A DNA stretch of 7,286 bases from an uncultured Acidimicrobiia bacterium (GTDB lineage Bacteria; Actinomycetota; Acidimicrobiia; Spongiisociales; Spongiisociaceae), in assembly GCA_937900165.1 (NCBI GenBank), contig CALCCX010000129.1, positions 1 through 7,286 on the forward strand, in the 5' to 3' direction. The translations under genes and the position numbers were made by a program. This document shows, piece by piece, positions 1 through 5,400 of the stretch (position 1 is the first letter of the stretch; the number at the start of each line of letters is the position of its first letter). The notes below the pieces were generated by a model that saw only the letters and a program-made list of their open reading frames with translations, did no database searches and had not been told where the DNA came from.

Positions 1-378
1 ATGGGTTGGTCGCAACCAGATGACCCGGTCGGATTCGATTTCACCTTTTCTCGTCACCTCTTTGAGTCGCTCCTCTGGCCCGAGTTGGTCGCCCATTTTC
101 CCGCGTTCGACCGGCTCAGGGTCACCGGCGGTTGGGCCGGCCTCTACGCGGTAAACACTCTGGACGGCAACGCCATTCTCGGTGAGTGGCCAGAGTTGAC
201 GGGCCTCTACCTCGCCAACGGGTTCTCGGGCCATGGCTTCCAACAATGCCACGCGGTCGGCCGCTACCTTGCTGAGCTGATCACCGACCGGCCCGTCAGC
301 CTGGATCTTGCCCGCCTCGGCCCTCAGCGCATCCTGGACAACCAACCCCTCTACGAACACGCCGGCCGAATCGTCTGA
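1..378 (+). CDS. FAD-dependent oxidoreductase (DAO family), C-terminal fragment
   Basis: This is the last 125 residues of a D-amino-acid/sarcosine-oxidase-like flavoenzyme, closest in style to FOXRED1-like dehydrogenases. Such enzymes oxidise amines or amino acids using bound FAD. The visible part is the end of the substrate domain (GGWAGLYAVNTLDGNAILG, residues 43-61) and the C-terminal FAD-contacting strand-turn-helix, LYLANGFSGHGFQQ (69-82), followed by the helix VGRYLAELI. Family members are usually about 370-450 residues, so some 250 or more residues, including the N-terminal GxGxxG dinucleotide fold, lie before the window. The ATG at base 1 is probably an internal methionine: family members carry a similar internal segment just before a PD-P motif, here GWSQPDDPVGF. 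The substrate cannot be told from this fragment. No clear terminator follows the TGA at 376-378. Confidence 0.85.
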   Translation: MGWSQPDDPVGFDFTFSRHLFESLLWPELVAHFPAFDRLRVTGGWAGLYAVNTLDGNAILGEWPELTGLYLANGFSGHGFQQCHAVGRYLAELITDRPVSLDLARLGPQRILDNQPLYEHAGRIV

Positions 379-455
379 GCCTGGATACACCGACTTAGGG
401 AGGCGAGTCGCCCGGCGGTCTGCACCGCTACCGAGGTTCAGGGTTGTCTCGGCTT

Positions 456-468
456 TCACATTGTGTGA
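456..468. promoter_or_regulatory. short dyad TCACA-N3-TGTGA upstream of the acetyltransferase
   Basis: Two perfect 5-bp inverted arms, TCACA (456-460) and TGTGA (464-468), flank a 3-bp centre. The element sits 97 bases before the acetyltransferase start in the 186-base gap, just downstream of TTGTCT (444-449), which could be part of a -35 box. It could be an operator, but arms this short also arise by chance. No convincing -10 box is visible with it. Confidence 0.25.
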
Positions 469-549
469 GATGGGCCAGGAGTGAAGAGCCCTTGCCAAGA
501 CTGGCGAGGCGGGCGAGGAGCCAATCCGTGCGGTGGATCTAGGCTGATC

Positions 550-556
550 GGAGGAG
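550..556 (+). promoter_or_regulatory. ribosome binding site GGAGGAG that fixes the acetyltransferase start
   Basis: GGAGGAG lies 8 bases before the ATG at 565. This near-ideal Shine-Dalgarno sequence supports the ATG at 565 over the in-frame GTG at 481, whose 28 extra residues look unlike any GNAT N-terminus. Confidence 0.8.
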
Positions 557-564
557 TCGAGTCG

Positions 565-1071
565 ATGACGAAACTGACCATACGTGACGGTGCCCCTGAG
601 GATTTTTCGCGGATCAACGAGATTTACAACTGGACCATCGTGAACAACCACGTGTCGTTCGACGATGAGCCATACGACCTGGAGAAGCGCCAGGCGTGGT
701 GGGACGCGAGAGACTCCGACTTGGTGTGCTTGGTGGGCGAGGAAGACGGTCAGGTGATCGGTGTGGCCTACTCGAGCAGGTATCAATCTAAATCTGGCTA
801 TCGATCCACCGTCGAGACCACGATTGTGATCGACGCCGACCATCTAGGCAGGGGAGTGGGTACCACCCTGCTCGGTGCGCTGCTCCACCGGCTCGAAAAC
901 GATGGCTTTCATGTGGCCGTTGCCATCGTGGCGCTGCCCAATGACGCCTCTGTCGCCCTCCATCACCGACTCGGATACGAGACTGTAGGTGTGCTCCATG
1001 AGGTCGGCTACAAGAACGCCAAATATTGGGACACAATGCTTCTACAAAGGCGCCTGCAGAAGCAGCAGTAG
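565..1071 (+). CDS. GNAT N-acetyltransferase, phosphinothricin acetyltransferase-like
   Basis: A 168-residue cytoplasmic enzyme that transfers acetyl from acetyl-CoA to an amine. It matches the PAT/bar-like branch of GNATs throughout: an N-terminal IRDGAPEDFSRINEIYN strand-helix, then VSFDDEP, then the VETTIVIDADH strand. The acetyl-CoA pyrophosphate loop HLGRGVG is at residues 93-99, followed by the diagnostic ALPNDASVALHHRLGY segment (123 onward) and a VGYKNAKYWDT tail. Length is normal for the subgroup (about 165-185). The ATG at 565 is chosen because of GGAGGAG 8 bases upstream and because the protein then begins as family members do. Many homologues act on methionine sulfoximine/sulfone or other small amines rather than the herbicide, so the substrate is open. 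It stands alone, converging on the peroxiredoxin gene. Confidence 0.9.
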   Translation: MTKLTIRDGAPEDFSRINEIYNWTIVNNHVSFDDEPYDLEKRQAWWDARDSDLVCLVGEEDGQVIGVAYSSRYQSKSGYRSTVETTIVIDADHLGRGVGTTLLGALLHRLENDGFHVAVAIVALPNDASVALHHRLGYETVGVLHEVGYKNAKYWDTMLLQRRLQKQQ

Positions 1072-1114
1072 TGCGCAGCATCAAAGTTGCGCGCCCACCT
1101 GCATGAGCACAATC

Positions 1115-1150
1115 GGCTGTGGCTGTGGCTGTGGCTGTGGCTGTAGCTGT
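1115..1150. repeat. hexanucleotide tandem repeat (GGCTGT)5 plus one AGCTGT
   Basis: Five perfect GGCTGT units run from 1115 to 1144, and a sixth with one substitution (AGCTGT) from 1145 to 1150. The array lies between two convergent genes, outside both coding sequences. It is a microsatellite-like tract, able in principle to change length by slippage. A minus-strand frame across it would read Ser-His repeats, but no real gene is supported there. Confidence 0.95.
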
Positions 1151-1162
1151 CGGTTTCGGCCT

Positions 1163-1181
1163 GGCGGGCCAGAAGCCCGCC
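1163..1181. terminator. GC-rich hairpin between convergent genes, possible bidirectional terminator
   Basis: GGCGGGC (1163-1169) and GCCCGCC (1175-1181) form a perfect 7-bp stem with a 5-base loop. It lies between the ends of the acetyltransferase (stop at 1071) and the minus-strand peroxiredoxin (stop at 1229), where a terminator for both would be expected. There is no T-tract on either side, so if it terminates it is of the tract-less type suggested for some actinobacteria. It could instead belong to an interspersed palindromic repeat. Confidence 0.5.
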
Positions 1182-1200
1182 GTTCGCTGCGCTCACTAAC

Positions 1201-1219
1201 AGAGTTGCTTCGCAACTCT
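1201..1219. terminator. second perfect hairpin before the peroxiredoxin stop
   Basis: AGAGTTGC (1201-1208) and GCAACTCT (1212-1219) are perfectly complementary, leaving a 3-base loop TTC (or 7 bp around CTTCG). It lies 9 bases beyond the 3' end of the peroxiredoxin gene on the minus strand. It is a plausible terminator or mRNA-end stem for that operon. No T-tract follows. Confidence 0.45.
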
Positions 1220-1228
1220 CGTATGTGG

Positions 1229-1687
1229 CTAGATGGCTTCCAGGGCGGATACATAGTCCGAGTAGTTTCGGGCGGAGCCGAGGTCTTGGCTCGTCAGGGC
1301 GCTGCGGATGATGCCGTCGTTGTCGAGGATGTAGGTGGTGCGGTCGGCGCAGCCCAGGGCCTCGTTGAAGGTGTCGTAGGCCTTGGCGGTCTCCCCATGG
1401 GGCCAGTAGTCGGACAGCACCGGGTATTCGATGCCCTCGGACTCGGCCCACCTGGCGTTGGCGAAAGAAGAGTCGGCAGTGATGACGATTACATTGGCGT
1501 CGAGAGATTCGAGTTGCGCGACTTTGTCGCGTAACTCACAGACTTCGCCCGTGCATACCCCACTGAACGCAAACGGCATGAAAGCGATGACGGTTTTTGA
1601 TCCGCGTAGGTCGGCGAGAGAGACAGGGTTCTTAGACTGATCGGGAAGCGAAAAGTCTGGGGCGGCGGTTCCGACCTCGAGAGCCAT
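1229..1687 (-). CDS. ahpE: AhpE-type peroxiredoxin
   Basis: A 152-residue cytosolic thiol peroxidase of the AhpC/TSA thioredoxin fold that reduces hydrogen peroxide, organic peroxides or peroxynitrite. The active site PFAFSGVC is at residues 38-45 (P38, S42, peroxidatic C45), and the assisting arginine R116 is in DRTTYILD. SDYWPHG (92-98) and the FNEALG segment (107-112) are close to mycobacterial AhpE as I recall it, and length and numbering agree. Unlike that one-Cys enzyme, it has a second cysteine five residues on (C50), the spacing of the resolving cysteine in PrxQ/BCP proteins, and a third at C113. The start is supported by AGAAGGA (minus strand, 1696-1702) 8 bases before the ATG. It follows the metalloprotease-like gene by 49 bases on the same strand and is probably co-transcribed. 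The fold is certain; the subgroup is less so. Confidence 0.93.
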   Translation of the reverse strand: MALEVGTAAPDFSLPDQSKNPVSLADLRGSKTVIAFMPFAFSGVCTGEVCELRDKVAQLESLDANVIVITADSSFANARWAESEGIEYPVLSDYWPHGETAKAYDTFNEALGCADRTTYILDNDGIIRSALTSQDLGSARNYSDYVSALEAI

Positions 1688-1695
1688 ACAAGCGA

Positions 1696-1702
1696 TCCTT
1701 CT
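1696..1702 (-). promoter_or_regulatory. ribosome binding site of the peroxiredoxin gene
   Basis: The minus strand reads AGAAGGA, 8 bases before the ATG at 1687-1685. It lies inside the 49-base gap after the metalloprotease-like gene and confirms independent translation initiation for the downstream gene of the pair. Confidence 0.7.
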
Positions 1703-1736
1703 GTTGGGGAGGACCGGATTGTAGGTGTTTGGCCGA

Positions 1737-2825
1737 CTAGTCCAACAACACCCTGGCCGCCCAGCCGACCGGGTCGGCGAGTTCGGCCAGAGTCGGTAGA
1801 TTTGCCGGGCCCTCCCAGAGCTTCATCAGCGTCTCGTCTCCCCATCGATTGGCCACCGCTGCACAAAACTCTGCCCCGACCCCGTACTCGCCTCGCTGCA
1901 ACTCGACACCGAGCATCCGGCCCACCATGTTTTCACCATCTGCCGTCTCGGCCCGGCGGGTTCTCATGGCTTCACGCATGCTCGACAGGTCTGGCAGAAG
2001 GTCGCTTGCCGACAGATTGATCACATGGTCGCCAAAACCCTCCATGAGCATCATCAGAGCCTGGAGGTCTGCCAGTTTGTTCTCTTCGTCCTGGCCGGAC
2101 AGAAGACCGCTGAGCCCGCTTGGATCGGACAACAGTTCTTCCATCTTCGACGGGTCTTGGAAGTCACCGAGTCGTTCGGTGAGGGCATTCAGGTCCACAT
2201 CCATCGACTCGACGTATTTGGCAATCAGATCATTGAGGTGGGGGCGGACCCAAGCCTGGGCGAACTGGGCGTGGTGGGTCACCTCGTTCAGGGCCACCCA
2301 CAGGCGGACCTGCCGTGGATCCAATTGGTGATCCGTTGCAAACTCTTCGATGTTCGGAACGACATAGGTGATATCGCCGTGTTGGGCCGTCGGCAGCCCA
2401 ATGTCGAACTGTCCCAGGACCCGGTGTGCGAGAGCGCCAACCATTGCTCCCATTTGCATTCCCAGCAAGGCAGGAGCGAGCTGGGAGAGCATCCCCTCAA
2501 TGCCGCCACCGGTTGGGGTGTTTGACAGTTTCTCGGCCATCGGTTCCACGAGGTACTGGAACGATTTGAGATTCTTCATCGCCCACTGCGCCCTGTCCAG
2601 AGGCAGCGTGTCGAACAGCGGGCCGGTCAGAAGGCCGGATTTTTCGCCGATCCGGAGTTGGGCGAGTCTGGTCAGCTCGAGATACTCGTCAGCCAGGCGC
2701 GGTTCGATGGGCTGTCGGTCGCCCGCCATGTGTCCGACGATTTGTTCGGCGAGGGCCCAGTTGACCGGTCCCGGCTGGTTGAGTAGCGCAAACAACTGAT
2801 CGAAAATGTTGGCGTCGTCCATCAT
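1737..2825 (-). CDS. Zincin_2/DUF2342-type metalloprotease-like protein with altered HExxH
   Basis: A 362-residue protein of the family annotated as zinc-dependent metalloprotease or putative hydrolase (Zincin_2, formerly DUF2342), found mainly in actinobacteria and of unknown physiological role. Visible family features are the WALAEQIVGHMAG helix near residue 23, a Gly/Met-rich hydrophobic segment LLGMQMGAMVGALAHRVLGQFD (written in part; about 120-141), then GLPTAQHGDITYVVPNIEEF. The helix that normally carries the zinc motif follows, LWVALNEVTHHAQF (175-188). Here the first histidine of HExxH is asparagine: N180-E181-V182-T183-H184, codon AAC at 2288-2286. That may abolish or change zinc binding. 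There is no signal peptide, so it is probably cytoplasmic. Two adjacent ATG codons begin the frame and neither has a clear ribosome binding site. It is the first gene of a likely operon with the peroxiredoxin. Confidence 0.8.
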   Translation of the reverse strand: MMDDANIFDQLFALLNQPGPVNWALAEQIVGHMAGDRQPIEPRLADEYLELTRLAQLRIGEKSGLLTGPLFDTLPLDRAQWAMKNLKSFQYLVEPMAEKLSNTPTGGGIEGMLSQLAPALLGMQMGAMVGALAHRVLGQFDIGLPTAQHGDITYVVPNIEEFATDHQLDPRQVRLWVALNEVTHHAQFAQAWVRPHLNDLIAKYVESMDVDLNALTERLGDFQDPSKMEELLSDPSGLSGLLSGQDEENKLADLQALMMLMEGFGDHVINLSASDLLPDLSSMREAMRTRRAETADGENMVGRMLGVELQRGEYGVGAEFCAAVANRWGDETLMKLWEGPANLPTLAELADPVGWAARVLLD

Positions 2826-2890
2826 CTTGTCCGCTGAATCGTTGCCGCTGCGCGGCCGGTTCGACGACCGAAACGCAGACCCGTTGGCAG

Positions 2891-2913
2891 GTTCATAAAC
2901 TCAGTCTATGAAC
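2891..2913. promoter_or_regulatory. 23-bp near-perfect dyad over the moaE start, candidate operator
   Basis: Arms GTTCATA (2891-2897) and TATGAAC (2907-2913) are perfectly complementary. Inside them ACT (2899-2901) and AGT (2903-2905) are also complementary around the central C at 2902. In all, 10 of 11 symmetric pairs match, the exception being 2898/2906. The dyad covers the putative -10 box and the ATG of moaE and lies in the 82-base gap between divergent genes. This is the geometry of a repressor operator, for example of the TetR or similar dimeric class. The regulator is unknown. Confidence 0.6.
2896..2901 (+). promoter_or_regulatory. putative -10 box TAAACT for a leaderless moaE transcript
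   Basis: TAAACT fits the TAnnnT form of actinobacterial -10 boxes and ends 6 bases before the moaE ATG. Transcription would then start at or next to the A of the start codon, giving a leaderless mRNA. This agrees with the lack of any Shine-Dalgarno sequence before 2908. No good -35 box is visible. Confidence 0.45.
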
Positions 2914-3357
2914 GCCGAACAAGTATCGGGTCGCCAGTCCGTTTCCAGAGTCCTTGTCAGCGATCAGCCGATCGACGGTGCAGCGCTCACCCAAGAGGTA
3001 GCCGACGATGCGAGTGGGGCAACAGTTCTGTTTTTGGGCACTGTGAGAGACCACTCCCCAGGCAAGGCTGGTGTGACACACCTGGAGTACGAGGCATATC
3101 GGGAGCTGGTCGAGACCAAGATCTCTGAGGTGGTGGCCGAGGCCGGCGGTCAATGGTCGATAAAACGATCTGCCGTTGAGCATCGCATCGGCAGGGTGGA
3201 TGTGGGTGGAGTGTCGGTAGGTGTCGCCGTGTCATCAGCGCATCGAGCAGACGCCTTCGGGGCGGCGCGCTACATCATCGACGAGCTCAAGGCCAGGGCT
3301 CCGATATGGAAGAAGGAACACTGGGACGGTGGCGACGAGTGGTCGCAAGGGGCCTGA
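2908..3357 (+). CDS. moaE: molybdopterin synthase catalytic (large) subunit MoaE
   Basis: A 149-residue cytoplasmic protein that, as a heterotetramer with the sulfur carrier MoaD, converts cyclic pyranopterin monophosphate to molybdopterin. Family hallmarks appear in order: LFLGTVRDHSPG (41-52, with the conserved Arg47), VTHLEYEAY (56-64), VEHRIGRVDVGGVSVGVAVSSAHR (about 90-113, including His112), and the catalytic segment ELKARAPIWKKE (126-137). K128 and K135 correspond to the two active-site lysines of E. coli MoaE (K119 and K126). Length is typical. The first 13 or so residues are an extension of no recognised function. No moaA, moaC or moaD lies in the window, so it is separated from its partners. 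The start at 2908 lacks a Shine-Dalgarno sequence and may be leaderless and operator-controlled. Confidence 0.95.
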   Translation: MNAEQVSGRQSVSRVLVSDQPIDGAALTQEVADDASGATVLFLGTVRDHSPGKAGVTHLEYEAYRELVETKISEVVAEAGGQWSIKRSAVEHRIGRVDVGGVSVGVAVSSAHRADAFGAARYIIDELKARAPIWKKEHWDGGDEWSQGA

Positions 3358-3373
3358 ATCAGTCTGATCCATC

Positions 3374-3396
3374 CCACCACATGAGGTGGAGTTTTT
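3374..3396 (+). terminator. weak intrinsic terminator after moaE
   Basis: CCACC (3374-3378) and GGTGG (3385-3389) make a 5-bp stem with a 6-base loop, followed two bases later by five T residues (3392-3396). It lies 17 bases after the moaE stop. The stem is short, so termination may be partial. It would separate moaE from the acyl-CoA synthetase operon. Confidence 0.4.
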
Positions 3397-3420
3397 CCGT
3401 CATTCCGACTTTTCGCGCCC

Positions 3421-3426
3421 TAATGT
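3421..3426 (+). promoter_or_regulatory. possible -10 box (TAATGT) for the ligase-liv operon
   Basis: TAATGT fits TAnnnT and lies 60 bases before the ligase ATG, in the 128-base gap after moaE and downstream of the weak terminator. The bases 17 upstream do not form a recognisable -35 box. This is the best promoter candidate in the gap but is weakly supported. Confidence 0.25.
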
Positions 3427-3485
3427 GCAACGACGCAGATGGCCACGGAATGTGACCAGTTGGCCGCCCGAGGAAGAGAGTCTGA

Positions 3486-5357
3486 ATGACGATTGTTGTC
3501 GAGCGCCCTGACAGCCCAGACATTTCGTCCGGCTACCCCACGATCGCGTCTCTCGCGTTTGACTGGTCACGGCGGACTCCCGACCAGGTGGCCATGCGCG
3601 AGAAGGACTTCGGGATCTGGAAGGGATATACCTGGGCGGAGATTTGGGAACTCGTCCACGAATCTGCTCACGGACTGCTGGCGCTCGGCGTCGGCTTCGG
3701 CGATCGGGTTTCCATCCAATCCGAGGATCGCCCGGAGTGGGTCATCCTCGACATTGCCACTGTCGCCATCCGGGCGATCAACGTCGGCATGTATCCCACC
3801 AACCCAGCCGCCGAGGTCGAGTACTTGTTCAACGATTGTGGATCATTGGTCCATTTTGCCGAAGATCAGGAGCAGGTCGACAAGCTCCTCGAGAGACCAG
3901 AAGGGGCCCGGACGGTCAGAAACGTCATCTATGTGGAGCCACGGGGGGTCCGCAACTACGACGACGGCAGGCTCGTCTTCTGGGACGACTTCCTAGAGCT
4001 CGGCCGCCGGCACATGGCTGAACATCCCAATGCCGTCTTCGATCTCATGGCGACCGCCGAAGCCGATGACATCATGACCCTCGTCTACACCTCAGGCACC
4101 ACTGGCCCGCCCAAGGGTGCGATGCTCTCCAACGCCAACGCCCAGTTCTCGATGGACTTGGTGGTGAATGTTCCCGGGCGCACTCCTGACGGGATCAGCC
4201 CGAATTCGAGTGACACCATCCTCACCTACCTGCCGCTTTGCCATGTGGCCGAGCGCATCTTCTCGACTTGGACGATGGTCATCTCCGGGGCAATGCTCAA
4301 TTATGCAGAATCGATCGAGACGGTGCAGGAGAACCTGCGCGAGATCCAACCCACTCTGTTTTTCGCCGTCCCCCGGATTTGGGAGAAGATGGCGGCGATC
4401 GTCGAGATCAAGAGCCGCGACGCCACCAGGGTCAAGCGGCTCATCTTTGGCGGATCGATGAAGCTCGCCAGGGCAATCGGTCGGGAGAAGATCGCCAACG
4501 GTGGCAGCCACACCGCCAAGTCGCGCATCCTCTACGCCATCGGTTACCCACTTGTATTCCGAGCCCTCAAGGAGCGTCTCGGCATGCGCAGGGTGCGCTG
4601 GTCGGCCACCGGCGCCGCTCCGATCGCTCCAGAGGTCATCGAGTTCTTCACGGGGATCGGCGTCCCCATCTACGAGTTGTATGGGATGACCGAGAACTCA
4701 GCAGTCGCCACCCTCAACTTCGCGGGCCGCATGAAACTCGGTACCGTTGGAGAGCCCTACCCGGGCATCGGTCTGCGAATCGACGAGGAGACCGGGGAGA
4801 TCCAGACCAAACACCCTGGCGTATTCCAAGGCTACTGGAGAAATCCCGAGAAAACGTCCGAGACGATGACCGAGGATGGTTGGCTCCGCACCGGAGACGT
4901 CGGGGAGTGGGTGGACGGGACCCACGTCAAGATCGTCGATCGCATCAAGGACATCATCATCACCGCAGGTGGAAAGAATATTTCCCCTTCGGAGATCGAG
5001 AATTCTCTGAAGGCTTCGCCCCTGATCAAAGAGGCCATGGTCATCGGGGATGGCCGCAAGTATCTCTCGGCTCTCATTGCGATCGAGCTCGATGTCATGG
5101 GTGACTGGGCGACGAGAAAGAAGATCGCCTACACGACGTACCGTGACCTTTCAGAGAAGCCAGAGGTCATTGATCTGATTCAGTCCATTGTCACCGCCAC
5201 CAACGAGAAGTTTTCCAGGGTCGAGAACATCCGCAAATTCAGGATGATCCCCAAGGAACTCGACCACGAGGACGGGGAACTGACTGCCACCCAGAAACTC
5301 AAACGCTCTGCGATGGTGGACATGTTCGGCGACCTTGTCGAGTCGATGTACTCGTGA
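3486..5357 (+). CDS. long-chain-type fatty acid/carboxylate-CoA ligase (AMP-forming)
   Basis: A 623-residue adenylate-forming enzyme that activates a carboxylic acid to its acyl-AMP and then acyl-CoA, using ATP and CoA. It belongs to the FadD15/FAA1-like group. Core motifs are intact: the phosphate loop YTSGTTGPPKG (201-211), the VPRIWEKM segment typical of long-chain synthetases, the adenine/acyl motif YGMTE (399-403), TGD (469-471) binding the ribose, the DRIKD hinge (485-489) leading into GGKNISPSEIE, and the C-terminal catalytic lysine K604 in ELTATQKLKR. There is no signal peptide, so it is cytoplasmic. The ATG at 3486 is preceded by AGGAAGAGAG (3471-3480). It lies 43 bases before livH on the same strand, so the acid it activates is plausibly the one imported by that transporter. 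Chain length or aromatic preference cannot be read from sequence alone. Confidence 0.93.
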   Translation: MTIVVERPDSPDISSGYPTIASLAFDWSRRTPDQVAMREKDFGIWKGYTWAEIWELVHESAHGLLALGVGFGDRVSIQSEDRPEWVILDIATVAIRAINVGMYPTNPAAEVEYLFNDCGSLVHFAEDQEQVDKLLERPEGARTVRNVIYVEPRGVRNYDDGRLVFWDDFLELGRRHMAEHPNAVFDLMATAEADDIMTLVYTSGTTGPPKGAMLSNANAQFSMDLVVNVPGRTPDGISPNSSDTILTYLPLCHVAERIFSTWTMVISGAMLNYAESIETVQENLREIQPTLFFAVPRIWEKMAAIVEIKSRDATRVKRLIFGGSMKLARAIGREKIANGGSHTAKSRILYAIGYPLVFRALKERLGMRRVRWSATGAAPIAPEVIEFFTGIGVPIYELYGMTENSAVATLNFAGRMKLGTVGEPYPGIGLRIDEETGEIQTKHPGVFQGYWRNPEKTSETMTEDGWLRTGDVGEWVDGTHVKIVDRIKDIIITAGGKNISPSEIENSLKASPLIKEAMVIGDGRKYLSALIAIELDVMGDWATRKKIAYTTYRDLSEKPEVIDLIQSIVTATNEKFSRVENIRKFRMIPKELDHEDGELTATQKLKRSAMVDMFGDLVESMYS

Positions 5358-5400
5358 CCGGCTCAAAGGCCTCGACTGAAGGCGGAATGGGGCTTCTTCC

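Noticed and set aside
390..411. Possible hairpin CGACT/AGTCG after the oxidoreductase
   Set aside because: Only 5 bp with no T-tract; too weak to call a terminator.
481..564. N-terminal extension of the acetyltransferase from a GTG at 481
   Set aside because: The 28 extra residues look like translated non-coding DNA, and a strong GGAGGAG site sits 8 bases before the ATG at 565.
1008..1451. Minus-strand frame with a Ser-His repeat peptide
   Set aside because: The repeat is just the GGCTGT tract read in another frame. The rest overlaps the peroxiredoxin gene out of frame and resembles no protein I know.
3401..3452. Inverted repeat CATTCCG (3401-3407) / CGGAATG (3446-3452) flanking the possible -10 box before the ligase
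   Set aside because: Seven-base arms separated by 38 bases are fairly likely by chance in a gap this size, and the spacing is too wide for a normal operator.
4238..5104. 288-residue plus-strand frame inside the ligase gene
   Set aside because: The composition is Arg/His/Gly-rich with no motif, and it lies wholly within the well-supported ligase in another frame.
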